Below, piece after piece: positions 1 through 8,064 of a stretch of DNA of 64,000 nt; position 1 is the stretch's first letter, and each line of letters begins with the position of its first letter. The stretch is from an uncultured Poribacteria bacterium (GTDB taxonomy: Bacteria; Poribacteria; WGA-4E; WGA-3G): the NCBI GenBank assembly GCA_958295855.1, contig OY282383.1:1340481-1404480 (forward strand), in the 5' to 3' direction. A program made the position numbers and the translations under genes. The notes beneath the pieces are model-generated. The model was not told the DNA's origin. It was given only the letters and a program-made list of their open reading frames with translations, and searched no databases.

Positions 1-450
1 ACTTTCGCTCCGCCAATTTGCCTGCGATGTTTCGCATGGCCCCGCCTAGTGAATCCCCGCGTGTCAACAGAAACCGATAAACTAGCTCCTCAACAAAATC
101 TGAGCCTGCTGGTTCTAAAAAGTTCTCTATCAATCCGCGAATCGCCTCCGTTTCGTCGGCTTCGATCGTGTACTTCGTTGCCTTCTCTGAAAATCCTGAC
201 GCTGTTAGCAATGCAGCACGTATCCCTTCAACGTTGAGTAAATCATTAGGACTTTTGGCACGTGTTGCCAAAACTTTCAATGCCTGTGCCTGTTCAACAA
301 AGGGGGTTGCCTGACGGTTTCTTTCCAAAGCCAATGCGACACGTGTTGTCTATGAAAAATCAGAGATTTTTCATACTGAATTGGCGCGCGAATCTCCTCG
401 GGGGCGGTTACAAGATCAGTACTACTGGATAAATGTCGAAGATATGGCAT
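1..450 (-). pseudogene. Type II restriction endonuclease, AvaI/BsoBI-like, frameshifted and cut by window edge
   Basis: Probably cleaved DNA at the site protected by the adjacent methyltransferase. The ATG at 450-448 overlaps the methyltransferase stop as TAATG, so the two were translationally coupled. The first ~23 codons read MPYLRHLSSSTDLVTAPEE-like sequence. From about 345 down to 1 a different frame continues with [17 protein letters not shown], then [19 protein letters not shown] and [19 protein letters not shown]. From memory these match AvaI/BsoBI-family enzymes, in which both parts are one continuous protein. Between them lies a perfect inverted repeat at 351-375, and a stop occurs in the downstream frame right there, so a short insertion seems to have broken the frame. 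The C-terminal half, including any PD-(D/E)xK site, is outside the window. The broken-gene reading is firm; the family name is moderate. Confidence 0.65.
351..375. repeat. Perfect 11-bp-arm palindrome inside the restriction endonuclease gene
   Basis: Arms TATGAAAAATC and its complement flank the 3-base spacer AGA. It sits exactly where the two reading frames of the endonuclease part. It is not the common CCCTGC palindrome of this window and no second full copy was seen. Confidence 0.8.
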
Positions 451-1904
451 TATCTTTTTCTCCAGACATATACACATTTGCGGAGAGGCACATATCCATA
501 CGCTCCCATTTGTTGGCTACTGTTTCCTTTTTTGCCGGGCAAAACTAGGATTTTTTCGACCTCAAACCCCAATGCTTGTGCAATATCTGACAAAATCAGG
601 TCTACGGAGATGCTAACGCCTGCGTACCGCACGTTGTCGTTTACCATGAAGAGGCGGGCATTCGGTCTTAGCACACGAGCACACTCACCGATAACGCACG
701 CCATCTCAGAAAAATACCCACGAACCATTCTCGGAATACCGTTGTTGTTTAAGGTTCCGGCCGATTTCTCGTGTTCGAGATAAGCATATATTGTCTGCAG
801 CAATTTTTGCTGGTTGGCTGCTTCAATAAAGGGGGCCCACTGCGGGGACATTTTCAATAAATCCTTCTCCCGATTTTCTACGGTACAACTGAGCATCTTC
901 TGTCGCAAATTGGAAACATCCTCGTGTGCCAGCCCCAACATCGCCAGTTCCAGGGCATAAGTGCGCGTATAGTCATAGCGGTTACAATAAGGTGGAGAAG
1001 TCATCACCGCAGCGTAAACCCCAGTTTCTAGTGTAGGCAAGACCTCAAGACATGAACCTTTGAATAGCCGAGCCTCACTTTCCCGCCCGCCCTGTTCCTG
1101 GGGTGTATGCCTAACAGGGAAGAGGGTTGCTGGTATATTCGCATCGCTGACATCCCGCAAAATTTCTTTCAGTTTCGCAGTGATGGCAGAATCAAATGTC
1201 AAAATTTCGCCTTTGTTAAAAGGCTTGGTTCCCGGTCTCCTTTTGCCGGAGCGGGCATCCCACCGCAGATATTGGCCGTCCTTTCGGGTATAACTGACAG
1301 ATTCTAAAACGCACAGCAATGCGAGGTGTAAAATCGCTTGAATTTTCTCTCGCTCTTGTTGAAGGGCTCCCCTGTAGCGTTCAATCGCATCTACCGTTTC
1401 CAAAGGGTAGGCTCTCTCTGTAATCCGGAATGTGCTAAACGGTACCCGTTCCGGAAATCTCTTCCAAGGATGACAGGTACCCCAGCGTTCAAGCGTAGAT
1501 GTGTCACTAGAAGTCAGGTCTTTTTCCAACAGGAGCCGGGTGTTAATAATTTCCTGGCCAATAGGTAATAATTCTATTCCATCAGCGGAGATACCCTGCT
1601 CATTTGCTGCAAACAACGTTGTGCCTATTCCCGCAAACGGGTCAAGCACCTTCCCGCACACACCGCCTTCGTAACCTCCGAGAAAATAGGTAACAAGCTC
1701 TGCTGAAAAAGCCTCCTTGTATTTATACCAACTGTAGGCAGGTTTGTCCTTATTTCCTTGGAAACTCACAATTTTTCGAGACAAAAATGGAGCGACTGAA
1801 ATTTGTGCTTTGAAATCCTCAGCGAGCTTCGTATCAAGCGCGATGATTTTGTCACGCAGTGCATCGGCTCGTCGAATTTCTCTCTTTTGACAGGGCATAA
1901 GCAT
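450..1904 (-). CDS. DNA methyltransferase (SPPY type) of a type II restriction-modification system
   Basis: Transfers a methyl group from SAM to an exocyclic amino group in DNA, protecting the site from the partner endonuclease. The SAM-binding motif DPFAGIGTT is near residue 88 and the catalytic motif TSPPYCNRYDYTRT near residue 298. SPPY favours N4-methylcytosine, which fits AvaI/BsoBI-type systems, although N6-adenine cannot be excluded. The roughly 200 residues between the motifs would hold target recognition. The 484-residue length is normal for a stand-alone enzyme. A short GC-rich repeat (about 1080-1105) is read in frame as part of the protein. It is followed by the endonuclease with a TAATG overlap. 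With the endonuclease broken, this may now act as an orphan methylase. Confidence 0.85.
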   Translation of the reverse strand: MLMPCQKREIRRADALRDKIIALDTKLAEDFKAQISVAPFLSRKIVSFQGNKDKPAYSWYKYKEAFSAELVTYFLGGYEGGVCGKVLDPFAGIGTTLFAANEQGISADGIELLPIGQEIINTRLLLEKDLTSSDTSTLERWGTCHPWKRFPERVPFSTFRITERAYPLETVDAIERYRGALQQEREKIQAILHLALLCVLESVSYTRKDGQYLRWDARSGKRRPGTKPFNKGEILTFDSAITAKLKEILRDVSDANIPATLFPVRHTPQEQGGRESEARLFKGSCLEVLPTLETGVYAAVMTSPPYCNRYDYTRTYALELAMLGLAHEDVSNLRQKMLSCTVENREKDLLKMSPQWAPFIEAANQQKLLQTIYAYLEHEKSAGTLNNNGIPRMVRGYFSEMACVIGECARVLRPNARLFMVNDNVRYAGVSISVDLILSDIAQALGFEVEKILVLPGKKGNSSQQMGAYGYVPLRKCVYVWRKR

Positions 1905-2165
1905 ACCTAAGTATTTCTGTTTTTCGTCAATTCAGTTTCTGCTCCGATTTTTCCGTTGATTGCTTTTTCCCCAAGGAACCGGGCGGGAGGGAAGCAAAGC
2001 GGGGGAAGAAGCTGCTCAAAATCGGGTTTCTTTTTGGTTCTATGCGAATTCTTGCCAATTGACGGATAGAGGCCAGTTGGTATTTGCCGATGCTTTGCAG
2101 GGGTTAACACTCCGGCTAATGCTACTGTTGTGTCGCGATTCGGAGATCGCTCCTACGCAGTGGCT
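1905..2165. repeat. Intergenic repeat cluster: family A, one palindrome, one family J copy
   Basis: A family A element (about 1920-2035) ends 16 bases before the methyltransferase start and contains a GC-rich insert at 1973-1995. It is followed by a degenerate copy of the 33-bp palindrome at 2079-2111 and a copy of the short repeat TCGCGATTCGGAGATCGCTC at 2136-2155. No gene is visible here. Confidence 0.8.
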
Positions 2166-4190
2166 CTATTCTCTGTTCATTTCAATCAGATGCGCGCCCT
2201 CCAATCCCGCACGGACATCCTCATCATAACTCGTCACAACTACCTGATGCTCTTCCGCGAGCTGATGGATAAAATCTACCATCAGGGCTTTCCGTTGCCC
2301 ATCTAAATGGAGCGTCGGGTCATCGAATACAAAGAAGCCGGGGTTTCCCAAAACCTTGGCGAGGGCAACCTTGAAGCAGAGATAGAGAAACATCTTCTCG
2401 CTACCGCTAAGCAACATCAAGCTCCGGTCTACACCGTCTATGGTGAGCGAGGGGAGCAGGTGTTGCCGTTGTAAATCAATGCGCGTTCGTCCAAAAAGTT
2501 CCATTTTTTCAAGCCAAAGGTGCAGTTCCTCTTCCGCAGGCTTCAGGATCTGACGTTGGAGCGTTTCGATAGTTTTTTCAACCCCTGCACAGGCAAGTTC
2601 CAAGCTGAGAAGCGTCTTTTCGACATGGGATACTTCCCGGTTTACCTGCTGGAGTGCTTTGAGTCTATCTAACCGCACCGCCTCTTCTTGCTTGAGTTTG
2701 TCAAGTCGCTTTCGTTCGCTGTCAATTTGTGCCTTCAACTGACGTTTATCTTGGATTGTGGGAGCAGAGTTTTTCGTCAATTCAGTTTCTGCTCCGATTT
2801 TTCCGCTTGTTGTATATACCCCCGCTTTGCGGGGGTTTCCACCCTCTTCAAAATCGGGTTTCTTTTTGGTTCTATGCGATAATAAAGGGTGCCCAGTGTG
2901 AGAATGTCGCGATTCGGAGATCGCTCCTACACCTTTCTCATTTATTGGTATTTGCCCCTGCTTTGCAGGGGTTAACACCCTTAGTCTCGCTTCGAGTGCT
3001 TTCAGCTCAGTTTGAATGTCATTGATGTCTCGCGCGAGTTGTTCCAAGCGAGTTGCGTGTGTCTGCAACGTCTGGAGTCGCTGTTCAAGTTCCCGTCGGC
3101 TGTCTAAATTTCCGGTTTCTTCGTCTAACTTTTGCTTGTGGGATGCCAATTCGGCGAGCTGTTGCGATTTTTCGCTCTCCTTCTCGCCCACAATTCGCTG
3201 AACTACATCACGTTCGACCTTTTGATAACAGGTTGGACAGTGGCCATCGTCACTTTCAATCAGCGCGCGGAGGGTGTTGCAGACGGTTGTCAACGCCGCG
3301 ATTTGAGACTCAAGGCTACCAATGTGTTGGATAAGTTTCTCGCGTTTCGCTTCTAACCCAGTGGTTTCCTTAACCGCGTTCTCGATTGTGGTTATCATGG
3401 TGCGCATGTGGGCGATATCGGTGAATCCGCCCAAGGTTTCCGCCTGCTCGCGCAGGAGGGCATTCAACTGCGTTTGCAAGCGGTTCTGGTGCTGCATCCA
3501 CTCGGCAATTAATTCCGCATCCCCTGTTTCTGTGCTGTATGCCTCCTCCAATCGCTTCAAGTTTGCTTCGATGCTTTCAATCTCGGCTTTGTGTGCATTC
3601 TGGGCACTGAACCGCAGGCTACTTTGATGGGATTTCAGTCGGTTCTGCTCCCGTTTGGCAAGGCGGCGCGTGTCAATGAAACACTCCCGGACCTCTATTA
3701 ATCTGTCGATTCCCAGGAGTGTGTGGAGAATATCGCGGCGGGTTGCGGGCTGGCGTGCAAGAAACTCAAAGATCTCACCCTCTCGAAGAAATGCTGTCAG
3801 GGCGAGCCGGTCGTGCATAATCCCAAATTGCTTTTGCAGCGTTGCTTCAACTGTCCTGACGCGTTTCTCATCGAAGAGGATGTGCCACCCATTGTTTTTC
3901 TCACAACGTAGTTGGATACGTTTCCCTGTTGCTCGGTAGAGCATGTACCGTTCGCCGTTTTCCCTGAATTGGAGTCCGACTGTCCCACTATAGGCGTTTG
4001 CGTTTTTTATCGCCGAGGCCTCAACCCGTGGGACAATCGGTTTTCCGGTTAAACCGAAAAAGATGGCGTTGACAAGTGTGCTTTTCCCGCTGAAGTTGGG
4101 ACCGAAAATAAGATTGATACCGTCAGACAGGTGAAAATCTTGTTGTTGGAAACATCCGAAAGCCCTGAGGCGGATCCGCTCTAGCTGCAT
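2166..4190 (-). CDS. SMC/Rad50-like zinc-hook ATPase
   Basis: Predicted DNA-binding ABC-type ATPase for repair or defence. Residues 30-38 hold Walker A (GPNFSGKST). Long coiled-coil-like segments flank a zinc hook CPTC near residue 317. The C-terminus has the ABC signature region LSGSEKMFLYLCFKVALAK and Walker B FFVFDDP near residue 620. At 674 residues it is shorter than SbcC or Rad50. No Mre11-like nuclease is encoded beside it. Residues of about 400-477 are not protein family sequence: they translate a 33-bp palindrome (2947-2979), a family J copy and a complete family A element (2769-2871), all kept in frame within the second coiled coil. It starts one base after the stop of the 68-residue gene. 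A link to the downstream restriction-modification genes is possible from position only. Confidence 0.85.
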   Translation of the reverse strand: MQLERIRLRAFGCFQQQDFHLSDGINLIFGPNFSGKSTLVNAIFFGLTGKPIVPRVEASAIKNANAYSGTVGLQFRENGERYMLYRATGKRIQLRCEKNNGWHILFDEKRVRTVEATLQKQFGIMHDRLALTAFLREGEIFEFLARQPATRRDILHTLLGIDRLIEVRECFIDTRRLAKREQNRLKSHQSSLRFSAQNAHKAEIESIEANLKRLEEAYSTETGDAELIAEWMQHQNRLQTQLNALLREQAETLGGFTDIAHMRTMITTIENAVKETTGLEAKREKLIQHIGSLESQIAALTTVCNTLRALIESDDGHCPTCYQKVERDVVQRIVGEKESEKSQQLAELASHKQKLDEETGNLDSRRELEQRLQTLQTHATRLEQLARDINDIQTELKALEARLRVLTPAKQGQIPINEKGVGAISESRHSHTGHPLLSHRTKKKPDFEEGGNPRKAGVYTTSGKIGAETELTKNSAPTIQDKRQLKAQIDSERKRLDKLKQEEAVRLDRLKALQQVNREVSHVEKTLLSLELACAGVEKTIETLQRQILKPAEEELHLWLEKMELFGRTRIDLQRQHLLPSLTIDGVDRSLMLLSGSEKMFLYLCFKVALAKVLGNPGFFVFDDPTLHLDGQRKALMVDFIHQLAEEHQVVVTSYDEDVRAGLEGAHLIEMNRE
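2756..2985. repeat. Compound repeat read in frame inside the SMC-like gene
   Basis: Family A (2769-2871), family J (2906-2930) and the 33-bp palindrome (2947-2979) lie end to end and are translated without a stop, adding about 75 residues to a coiled coil. The same three families also occur between genes in this window. Confidence 0.85.
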
Positions 4191-4191
4191 A

Positions 4192-4398
4192 TTAGTTGCT
4201 TCTTTTTTCGTGAAGGAGGTCGTAAAGCATTTGGGCTCTCACCTTCTCGCGTCCGTTTGTCAAAGTAAATTCAAAAGCGCGCACGATCGCCTCAAGCTCG
4301 GCAGGCCCGAGGGTTTTATACTTCGGGTTGCGCTGGATAAGGGCTTCAATTTCTGTTCTGTAGATGTGCTGTGTTTCGTTTTCAAGAGTGGTGTCCAT
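4192..4398 (-). CDS. Small hypothetical protein upstream of the SMC-like ATPase
   Basis: A 68-residue acidic, probably helical protein that I cannot assign to a family. Its stop (TAA, 4194-4192) is one base before the ATG of the SMC-like gene, so the two are almost certainly co-translated and may work together. A family A repeat ends within about ten bases of its ATG. There is no signal peptide, membrane segment or cysteine cluster. Confidence 0.6.
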   Translation of the reverse strand: MDTTLENETQHIYRTEIEALIQRNPKYKTLGPAELEAIVRAFEFTLTNGREKVRAQMLYDLLHEKRSN

Positions 4399-4403
4399 AT
4401 CGG

Positions 4404-4498
4404 TTTTTCGTCAATTGGGTTCCTGCTCCGATTTTTCCGCATGAGGTTCTCGCCCCCGCTTGCGGGGGCAACTTCCTTTTTCAAAATCGGGTTTCTTG
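4404..4498 (-). repeat. Family A repeat just upstream of the 68-residue gene
   Basis: Shows the family A plan: one end TTTTTCGTCAATTGGGT, the block GCTCCGATTTTTCC, a GC-rich central hairpin, then AAAATCGGGTTTCTT. The CGTCAATT end points at the start codon at 4398. Confidence 0.85.
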
Positions 4499-4537
4499 TT
4501 AATTCTAGGGTGTTCTCTCCTAATTAAGGTTGCATAA

Positions 4538-4679
4538 GAAACCTCTGGCGAGATCTACAGTGCATTGTTAGACCTGTCTTGCTATCTGAATTCTCCGCAA
4601 GGAATGCCGAAACCTCTGGCGAGAGCTATAGTGCATTGTTAGCCCTGTCTTGCTATCTGAATTCTCCGCAAGGAATGCC
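4538..4679. repeat. Family B repeat, two tandem copies of 71 bp
   Basis: Copies start at 4538 and 4609 and are nearly identical. They begin GAAACCTCTGGCGAGA and end TTCTCCGCAAGGAATGCC. The same family, in either orientation, recurs between genes throughout the window. Confidence 0.9.
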
Positions 4680-4685
4680 GAAAAA

Positions 4686-5879
4686 TCAAATTTTCACTTT
4701 AATCTTCATGAGTCGTTCACCGGCTTCTATGAGGATGTCATCTGCCAGGCTAAACATGAACCGGAACTTTGTCTTGCCGAAGTGTGGGTGGCTATAAAAA
4801 CTGGAGCCCGGGACACCGCCTACGCCGATTTCTGTCACGAGCCAGTGGGCAAATGCTGTATCATCAGGGAAACCGAAATCGGTAATATCTGTCATGATGT
4901 AATAGGCACCCTCCGGCGGGTGACAACGAAAACCTGCCGCTGTCAGGGCGGTTACCAACTGTTTACGGTTCCTGTCATATTTTGCAACTAACGCGTGGTG
5001 GTAGCTTGGTGGCAAATTGAGGGCGGCAGTGCCGGCTCGCTGCAACGGATGCGGTGCACCGACTGTCAGAAAATCGTGCATCTTACGGATGGCATCGGTT
5101 AGCGGTGCCGGGGCAATCACATAGCCCAACCGCCACCCGGTCATGGAATAAGCTTTACTCAACCCCGACACGGTGATAGTTCGCTCCTGCATCTGTGGCA
5201 AAGAACCGATGCTGATATGCGGTTTTTCATCGTATATCATGTGCTCGTAAATTTCATCAGTGACGGCGAGGCAGTCATATTCACAGCACAGGGCGGCAAT
5301 CTGTTGCAGTTCGTCTTGCGTAAAAACCTTGCCGAGCGGGTTATTGGGCGTGTTTAGGATAATCGCTTTTGTGTTAGAAGTGAAGGCATCCCGAAGTTCG
5401 GTCGCGTCGTAGGTAAAATGGAGTGTCCCATCAGGTGTCAGTGTCTCTTGCAGTGCCACATAAACGGGTTTTGCGCCAGAGATAATCGTATCCGGGCCGT
5501 AGTTCTCATAAAAGGGTTCAAAAATGATAATCTCGTCACCTTGGTTGATAATCGCGAGCAGTGAGGCAAGCATCCCCTCAGTTGAACCACATGTGACGGT
5601 GACGTTTTTGGCAGCGTCCGTCGGGATGCGGTTAAAGGTTGTCATTTTGTGCGCGATTGCCTCGCGAAACGCTGGTGCACCCCATGTAATGCTGTATTGA
5701 TTGTACCCTTCTTGAATTGCCTCGATTGCTGCCGCTTTAACTTCGTCCGGGGGCTGATACGCCGGGGTGCCTTGCGACAGGTTAATTGCATTGTAACGCA
5801 AACAGAGCTGCGTCATGCCGCGGATGACAGATTCAGTAAAGCGTGTAGATTTATCTGAGAGTTTGGAGTGAAGAGACAT
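4686..5879 (-). CDS. Pyridoxal-phosphate aminotransferase, class I/II (aspartate-aminotransferase-like)
   Basis: Cytoplasmic PLP enzyme moving an amino group between an amino acid and a 2-oxoacid. The N-terminus has the substrate-loop sequence INLSQGTPAYQPP. The segment NTPNNPLGKVF is the conserved PNNP region, DEIYEHMIYD carries the aspartate that holds the PLP nitrogen, and SGLSKAYSMTGWRLGY holds the PLP lysine near residue 241. A C-terminal FRFMFS arginine should bind the carboxylate. The 397-residue length is typical. The sequence resembles kynurenine/methionine-type aminotransferases (KAT/MtnE-like) as much as AspC, so the substrate is not fixed. It stands alone between repeat clusters. 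Confidence 0.9.
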   Translation of the reverse strand: MSLHSKLSDKSTRFTESVIRGMTQLCLRYNAINLSQGTPAYQPPDEVKAAAIEAIQEGYNQYSITWGAPAFREAIAHKMTTFNRIPTDAAKNVTVTCGSTEGMLASLLAIINQGDEIIIFEPFYENYGPDTIISGAKPVYVALQETLTPDGTLHFTYDATELRDAFTSNTKAIILNTPNNPLGKVFTQDELQQIAALCCEYDCLAVTDEIYEHMIYDEKPHISIGSLPQMQERTITVSGLSKAYSMTGWRLGYVIAPAPLTDAIRKMHDFLTVGAPHPLQRAGTAALNLPPSYHHALVAKYDRNRKQLVTALTAAGFRCHPPEGAYYIMTDITDFGFPDDTAFAHWLVTEIGVGGVPGSSFYSHPHFGKTKFRFMFSLADDILIEAGERLMKIKVKI

Positions 5880-5936
5880 TTTAATTTCCTCTGTAGATAG
5901 GGCAACACGGTTTAACCACGCATTGAAAATGCGTGA

Positions 5937-6285
5937 CTAAACCTCGTCAGGCGCGGCGCCGACGCGACTCTCAACGCGGCTATCTAATTCTGATTCCCGA
6001 AGATGCGTGCATGCCAGTTCGGCGCGTGCCTCGTCAAACTCAAGTGTCACCAGCTTAAGGATATTACCCCTGCTTTGCAGGGGCAAATACCATTGGCAGG
6101 ATACCTCGTGCACGACACTGTAGCTCTCGTCGGAGGTTTTTGCTGCAAGAAAAGAGAAGTCGTGAATACATCCGTTGCTGGTCCCGACTTCGAGCACGTT
6201 TTGTGCCTGAATTCCCCGTTTTCCGGTGCGATATTGGTATACTGTTTCGCTGTTTTTTCAAGTCGTTTTAAAATATGTGAGTAAT
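5937..6285 (-). pseudogene. SAM-dependent O-methyltransferase relic interrupted by repeats
   Basis: Three pieces of an O-methyltransferase-like protein are visible. About 6285-6215 reads LKRLEKTAKQYTNIAPENGE in one frame. A second frame then carries motif I, AQNVLEVGTSNG, near 6210-6175. After an inserted family B repeat (6093-6151) and a palindrome (6059-6091), coding sequence resumes with LKLVTLEFDEARAELA and ends at a TAG at 5937-5939. In an intact enzyme these segments are neighbours in the Rossmann fold, and about 100 more residues should follow. It is therefore frameshifted, interrupted and truncated. I recognise the family from motifs only. Confidence 0.7.
6059..6091. repeat. 33-bp palindrome in the O-methyltransferase relic
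   Basis: Core CCCCTGCTTTGCAGGGG with the usual GGAT and ATACC ends; it abuts a family B copy at 6093-6151. Confidence 0.9.
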
Positions 6286-6288
6286 GAG

Positions 6289-6342
6289 GTAGGCGGGGTT
6301 TTTAACCGTACTCCAAGGAGCACGGTTAGAAACCTCGCCTAC
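6289..6342. repeat. Long imperfect hairpin (family H)
   Basis: Arms of about 25 bases starting GTAGGCGGGGTTT and ending AAACCTCGCCTAC, with a tight loop. It lies 20 bases past the LamG gene stop and could help transcripts end, but there is no T-run after the hairpin on the minus strand. Part of the arm recurs near 16865. Confidence 0.6.
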
Positions 6343-6362
6343 AAAAAGAAGGTGCTGCACGG

Positions 6363-7145
6363 TTAGCGCAGTCGCTTAATTTGCCCCCACGTGGTAGCAA
6401 GTTTATCCTTCGGATTAACTGCTAAGAACTCATCCGCACCCATATCCATGCTCTGTTTCATCTCATCATCAGAGAGGGCGCGATTCCAGAGGCGAACCTC
6501 GTCAACGATGCCGGGCCACGCTTCGCCAGCCCAGGTGCCGATCTGAATTTGACTCGTAGCTCCCGCTGGTGCGACTGGGTTGTTAGAATCCTCTTCGTGC
6601 GTAACTTCACCATCCACGTAAATCGTAACTTTCCCGTTGTTATCTGACGTGTGGGTATAGGAAAGATAATACCATTTGCCGGTATCCAGCTCCGTGGCGT
6701 TATCGTTAATATCTTTGAACCCGCCGCCGGCCCCATTTGTCCAAACCTTGAGGCCGTTTGAGGGATTCATCCCGTAACCAAATCCGATGTTTCTACCGCC
6801 GCCACCCGTGCGGGTGCCAAAAACGATTGCGTGTGCACTCGGTAGCCTGTCAAGATTTACCCAGGCAGCTTGCGTGATTTCATCTTCAATGTGAAATGTT
6901 TCATCGTCTGCAACTGCCACAAAATCGCTAGACGCGCTGAATTCAAGGGCTTTTCCGAATTTGCCATCAACCCACTTCGCGCCGCCGTTGAGTTCACCTT
7001 TAAAGCCGTTTTCCGAAAAGTCTTCGGCATTTTTACCGGTGCCTTCATCAAGCGGCATGTATAGCACCAAACCTTCTAGTAAATCGGCAGCGGCATAAGT
7101 GCCACAAACGATGGCGAGAATTAAGACAATACACAATTGTTTCAT
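6363..7145 (-). CDS. Secreted LamG/concanavalin-like domain protein
   Basis: Predicted exported carbohydrate- or surface-binding protein. The ATG at 7145 is chosen over an upstream in-frame one because GGAGG lies eight bases before it and it begins a clean signal peptide (MKQLCIVLILAIVCGTYAAA). The rest is one LamG jelly-roll: YMPLDEGTG at the start, KWVDGKFGKALEFSAS, AAWVNLDRLP, KWYYLSYTH, VTIYVDGE and GIVDEVRLWNRALSDDEM in the expected order. At 260 residues it is one domain plus a short tail. No enzyme domain is attached. It is monocistronic here. Confidence 0.85.
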   Translation of the reverse strand: MKQLCIVLILAIVCGTYAAADLLEGLVLYMPLDEGTGKNAEDFSENGFKGELNGGAKWVDGKFGKALEFSASSDFVAVADDETFHIEDEITQAAWVNLDRLPSAHAIVFGTRTGGGGRNIGFGYGMNPSNGLKVWTNGAGGGFKDINDNATELDTGKWYYLSYTHTSDNNGKVTIYVDGEVTHEEDSNNPVAPAGATSQIQIGTWAGEAWPGIVDEVRLWNRALSDDEMKQSMDMGADEFLAVNPKDKLATTWGQIKRLR

Positions 7146-7258
7146 AATTTTACCCTCCATGCAAGTAATAATATGTAAAAATGATACCACAAATGATATT
7201 CCCTGTCAAGGATGTTTTTTTCCACCAGAGACATTCAGTTATTCTATGGCAGCGAGTA

Positions 7259-7314
7259 TCAGGCGAGGCCTGTTGCTATGCAGAGGAGAAAAATCGGTAT
7301 CAAAAGCACGTTCA
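7259..7314 (-). pseudogene. Signal-peptide-like stub after the first zinc-ribbon gene
   Basis: Eighteen hydrophobic codons (MNVLLIPIFLLCIATGLA) with GAGGAA just upstream, then a stop. It probably remains from a lost exported protein. Nothing recognisable follows up to 7145. Confidence 0.35.
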
Positions 7315-7325
7315 TGGCAAATTCC

Positions 7326-7973
7326 TCACTCTCGAAGCCCGGCTTGTTCCGCGAGGAGTTCGTGTGCTTCCTCTCGGGTGATGCCTTCTGCTCTGGAAAC
7401 GAATTCAAAGGTATCGTGGGCTCCATCCGAACATGTATGGCACCACCAAGAAGTCCCCTCTCTTGTAATATAAAAATCATCTGGATGAGAACAGAGGGGG
7501 CACTGAACGCCATTCCCGCTTGGATTGCCTCCGTAGGCGGCGATAATCTCCTTCAGGGGGAAGATGTCGTCAATGATTTGAATCTCTTGCCAATGGGTAA
7601 GTTCTGTGGAGGTTCCCTCGGGTTCTGTGATTTCTTCGGTTTCAGGTTGATGTGCCACTTCTTCTGTTTCAACTGTCTCTTCCCACGACGCAAGCCAGTC
7701 CCAGAATGCTGCCTCCTCCTCGGGAGTCAATTCCGGGTCCGCTAACAACGGCGCACTTGTTTGAGTGTCGTCAGAATAGTCCGTTTCCGGGACGGTGGCA
7801 TCTGTAGACGTTTCAACTTCTTCTTCTTGTAGGACACTTATCGGTTTTGGGTTATACGGAATGGCCTTATAGATTTTTATCACTTCGGGCGGAGGCTTTT
7901 CTCTCGCCAGCCAAAGTCCTATCAAACCCCCGATGCACAAGATGCTGATGATGAAAATAAAACGGGATTTCAT
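7326..7973 (-). CDS. Membrane-anchored zinc-ribbon protein, paralogue 1 (CHC2-like)
   Basis: One N-terminal membrane helix (MKSRFIFIISILCIGGLIG), then an acidic, low-complexity linker of about 120 residues, then a C-terminal zinc ribbon: CPLC, 15 residues, CHTC, followed by DTFEFVSRAEGITREEAHELL. That order resembles the CHC2 zinc-binding domain of DnaG primase, where a ribbon precedes a helix, but no primase TOPRIM domain is present. Function is unknown; the ribbon might bind nucleic acid or protein at the membrane. Its ATG overlaps the stop of a 26-codon ORF as ATGA. It is the last of three tandem copies. Confidence 0.75.
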   Translation of the reverse strand: MKSRFIFIISILCIGGLIGLWLAREKPPPEVIKIYKAIPYNPKPISVLQEEEVETSTDATVPETDYSDDTQTSAPLLADPELTPEEEAAFWDWLASWEETVETEEVAHQPETEEITEPEGTSTELTHWQEIQIIDDIFPLKEIIAAYGGNPSGNGVQCPLCSHPDDFYITREGTSWWCHTCSDGAHDTFEFVSRAEGITREEAHELLAEQAGLRE

Positions 7974-8050
7974 TGTATTTCTCCTTCCTTGGAGCCACTA
8001 AGAGACTCTTGTATATTCCAATCAAAAAGTGTTAAGAGTTTGAGCGTCAT
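7970..8050 (-). pseudogene. 26-codon junction ORF made by tandem duplication
   Basis: Codons 1-9 (MTLKLLTLF) are the start of the DUF1573-like lipoprotein gene found at 8985. The rest (DWNIQESLSGSKEGEIQ) is the last part of the gene at 9662-10759. The stop overlaps the ATG of paralogue 1, so the chimera still delivers ribosomes to that gene. Confidence 0.7.
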
Positions 8051-8064
8051 TCTTGTTTTTTTCC

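Noticed and set aside
6289..6342. Rho-independent terminator for the LamG gene
   Set aside because: Hairpin is good but has no T-run on the transcribed side; it also belongs to a repeat family.
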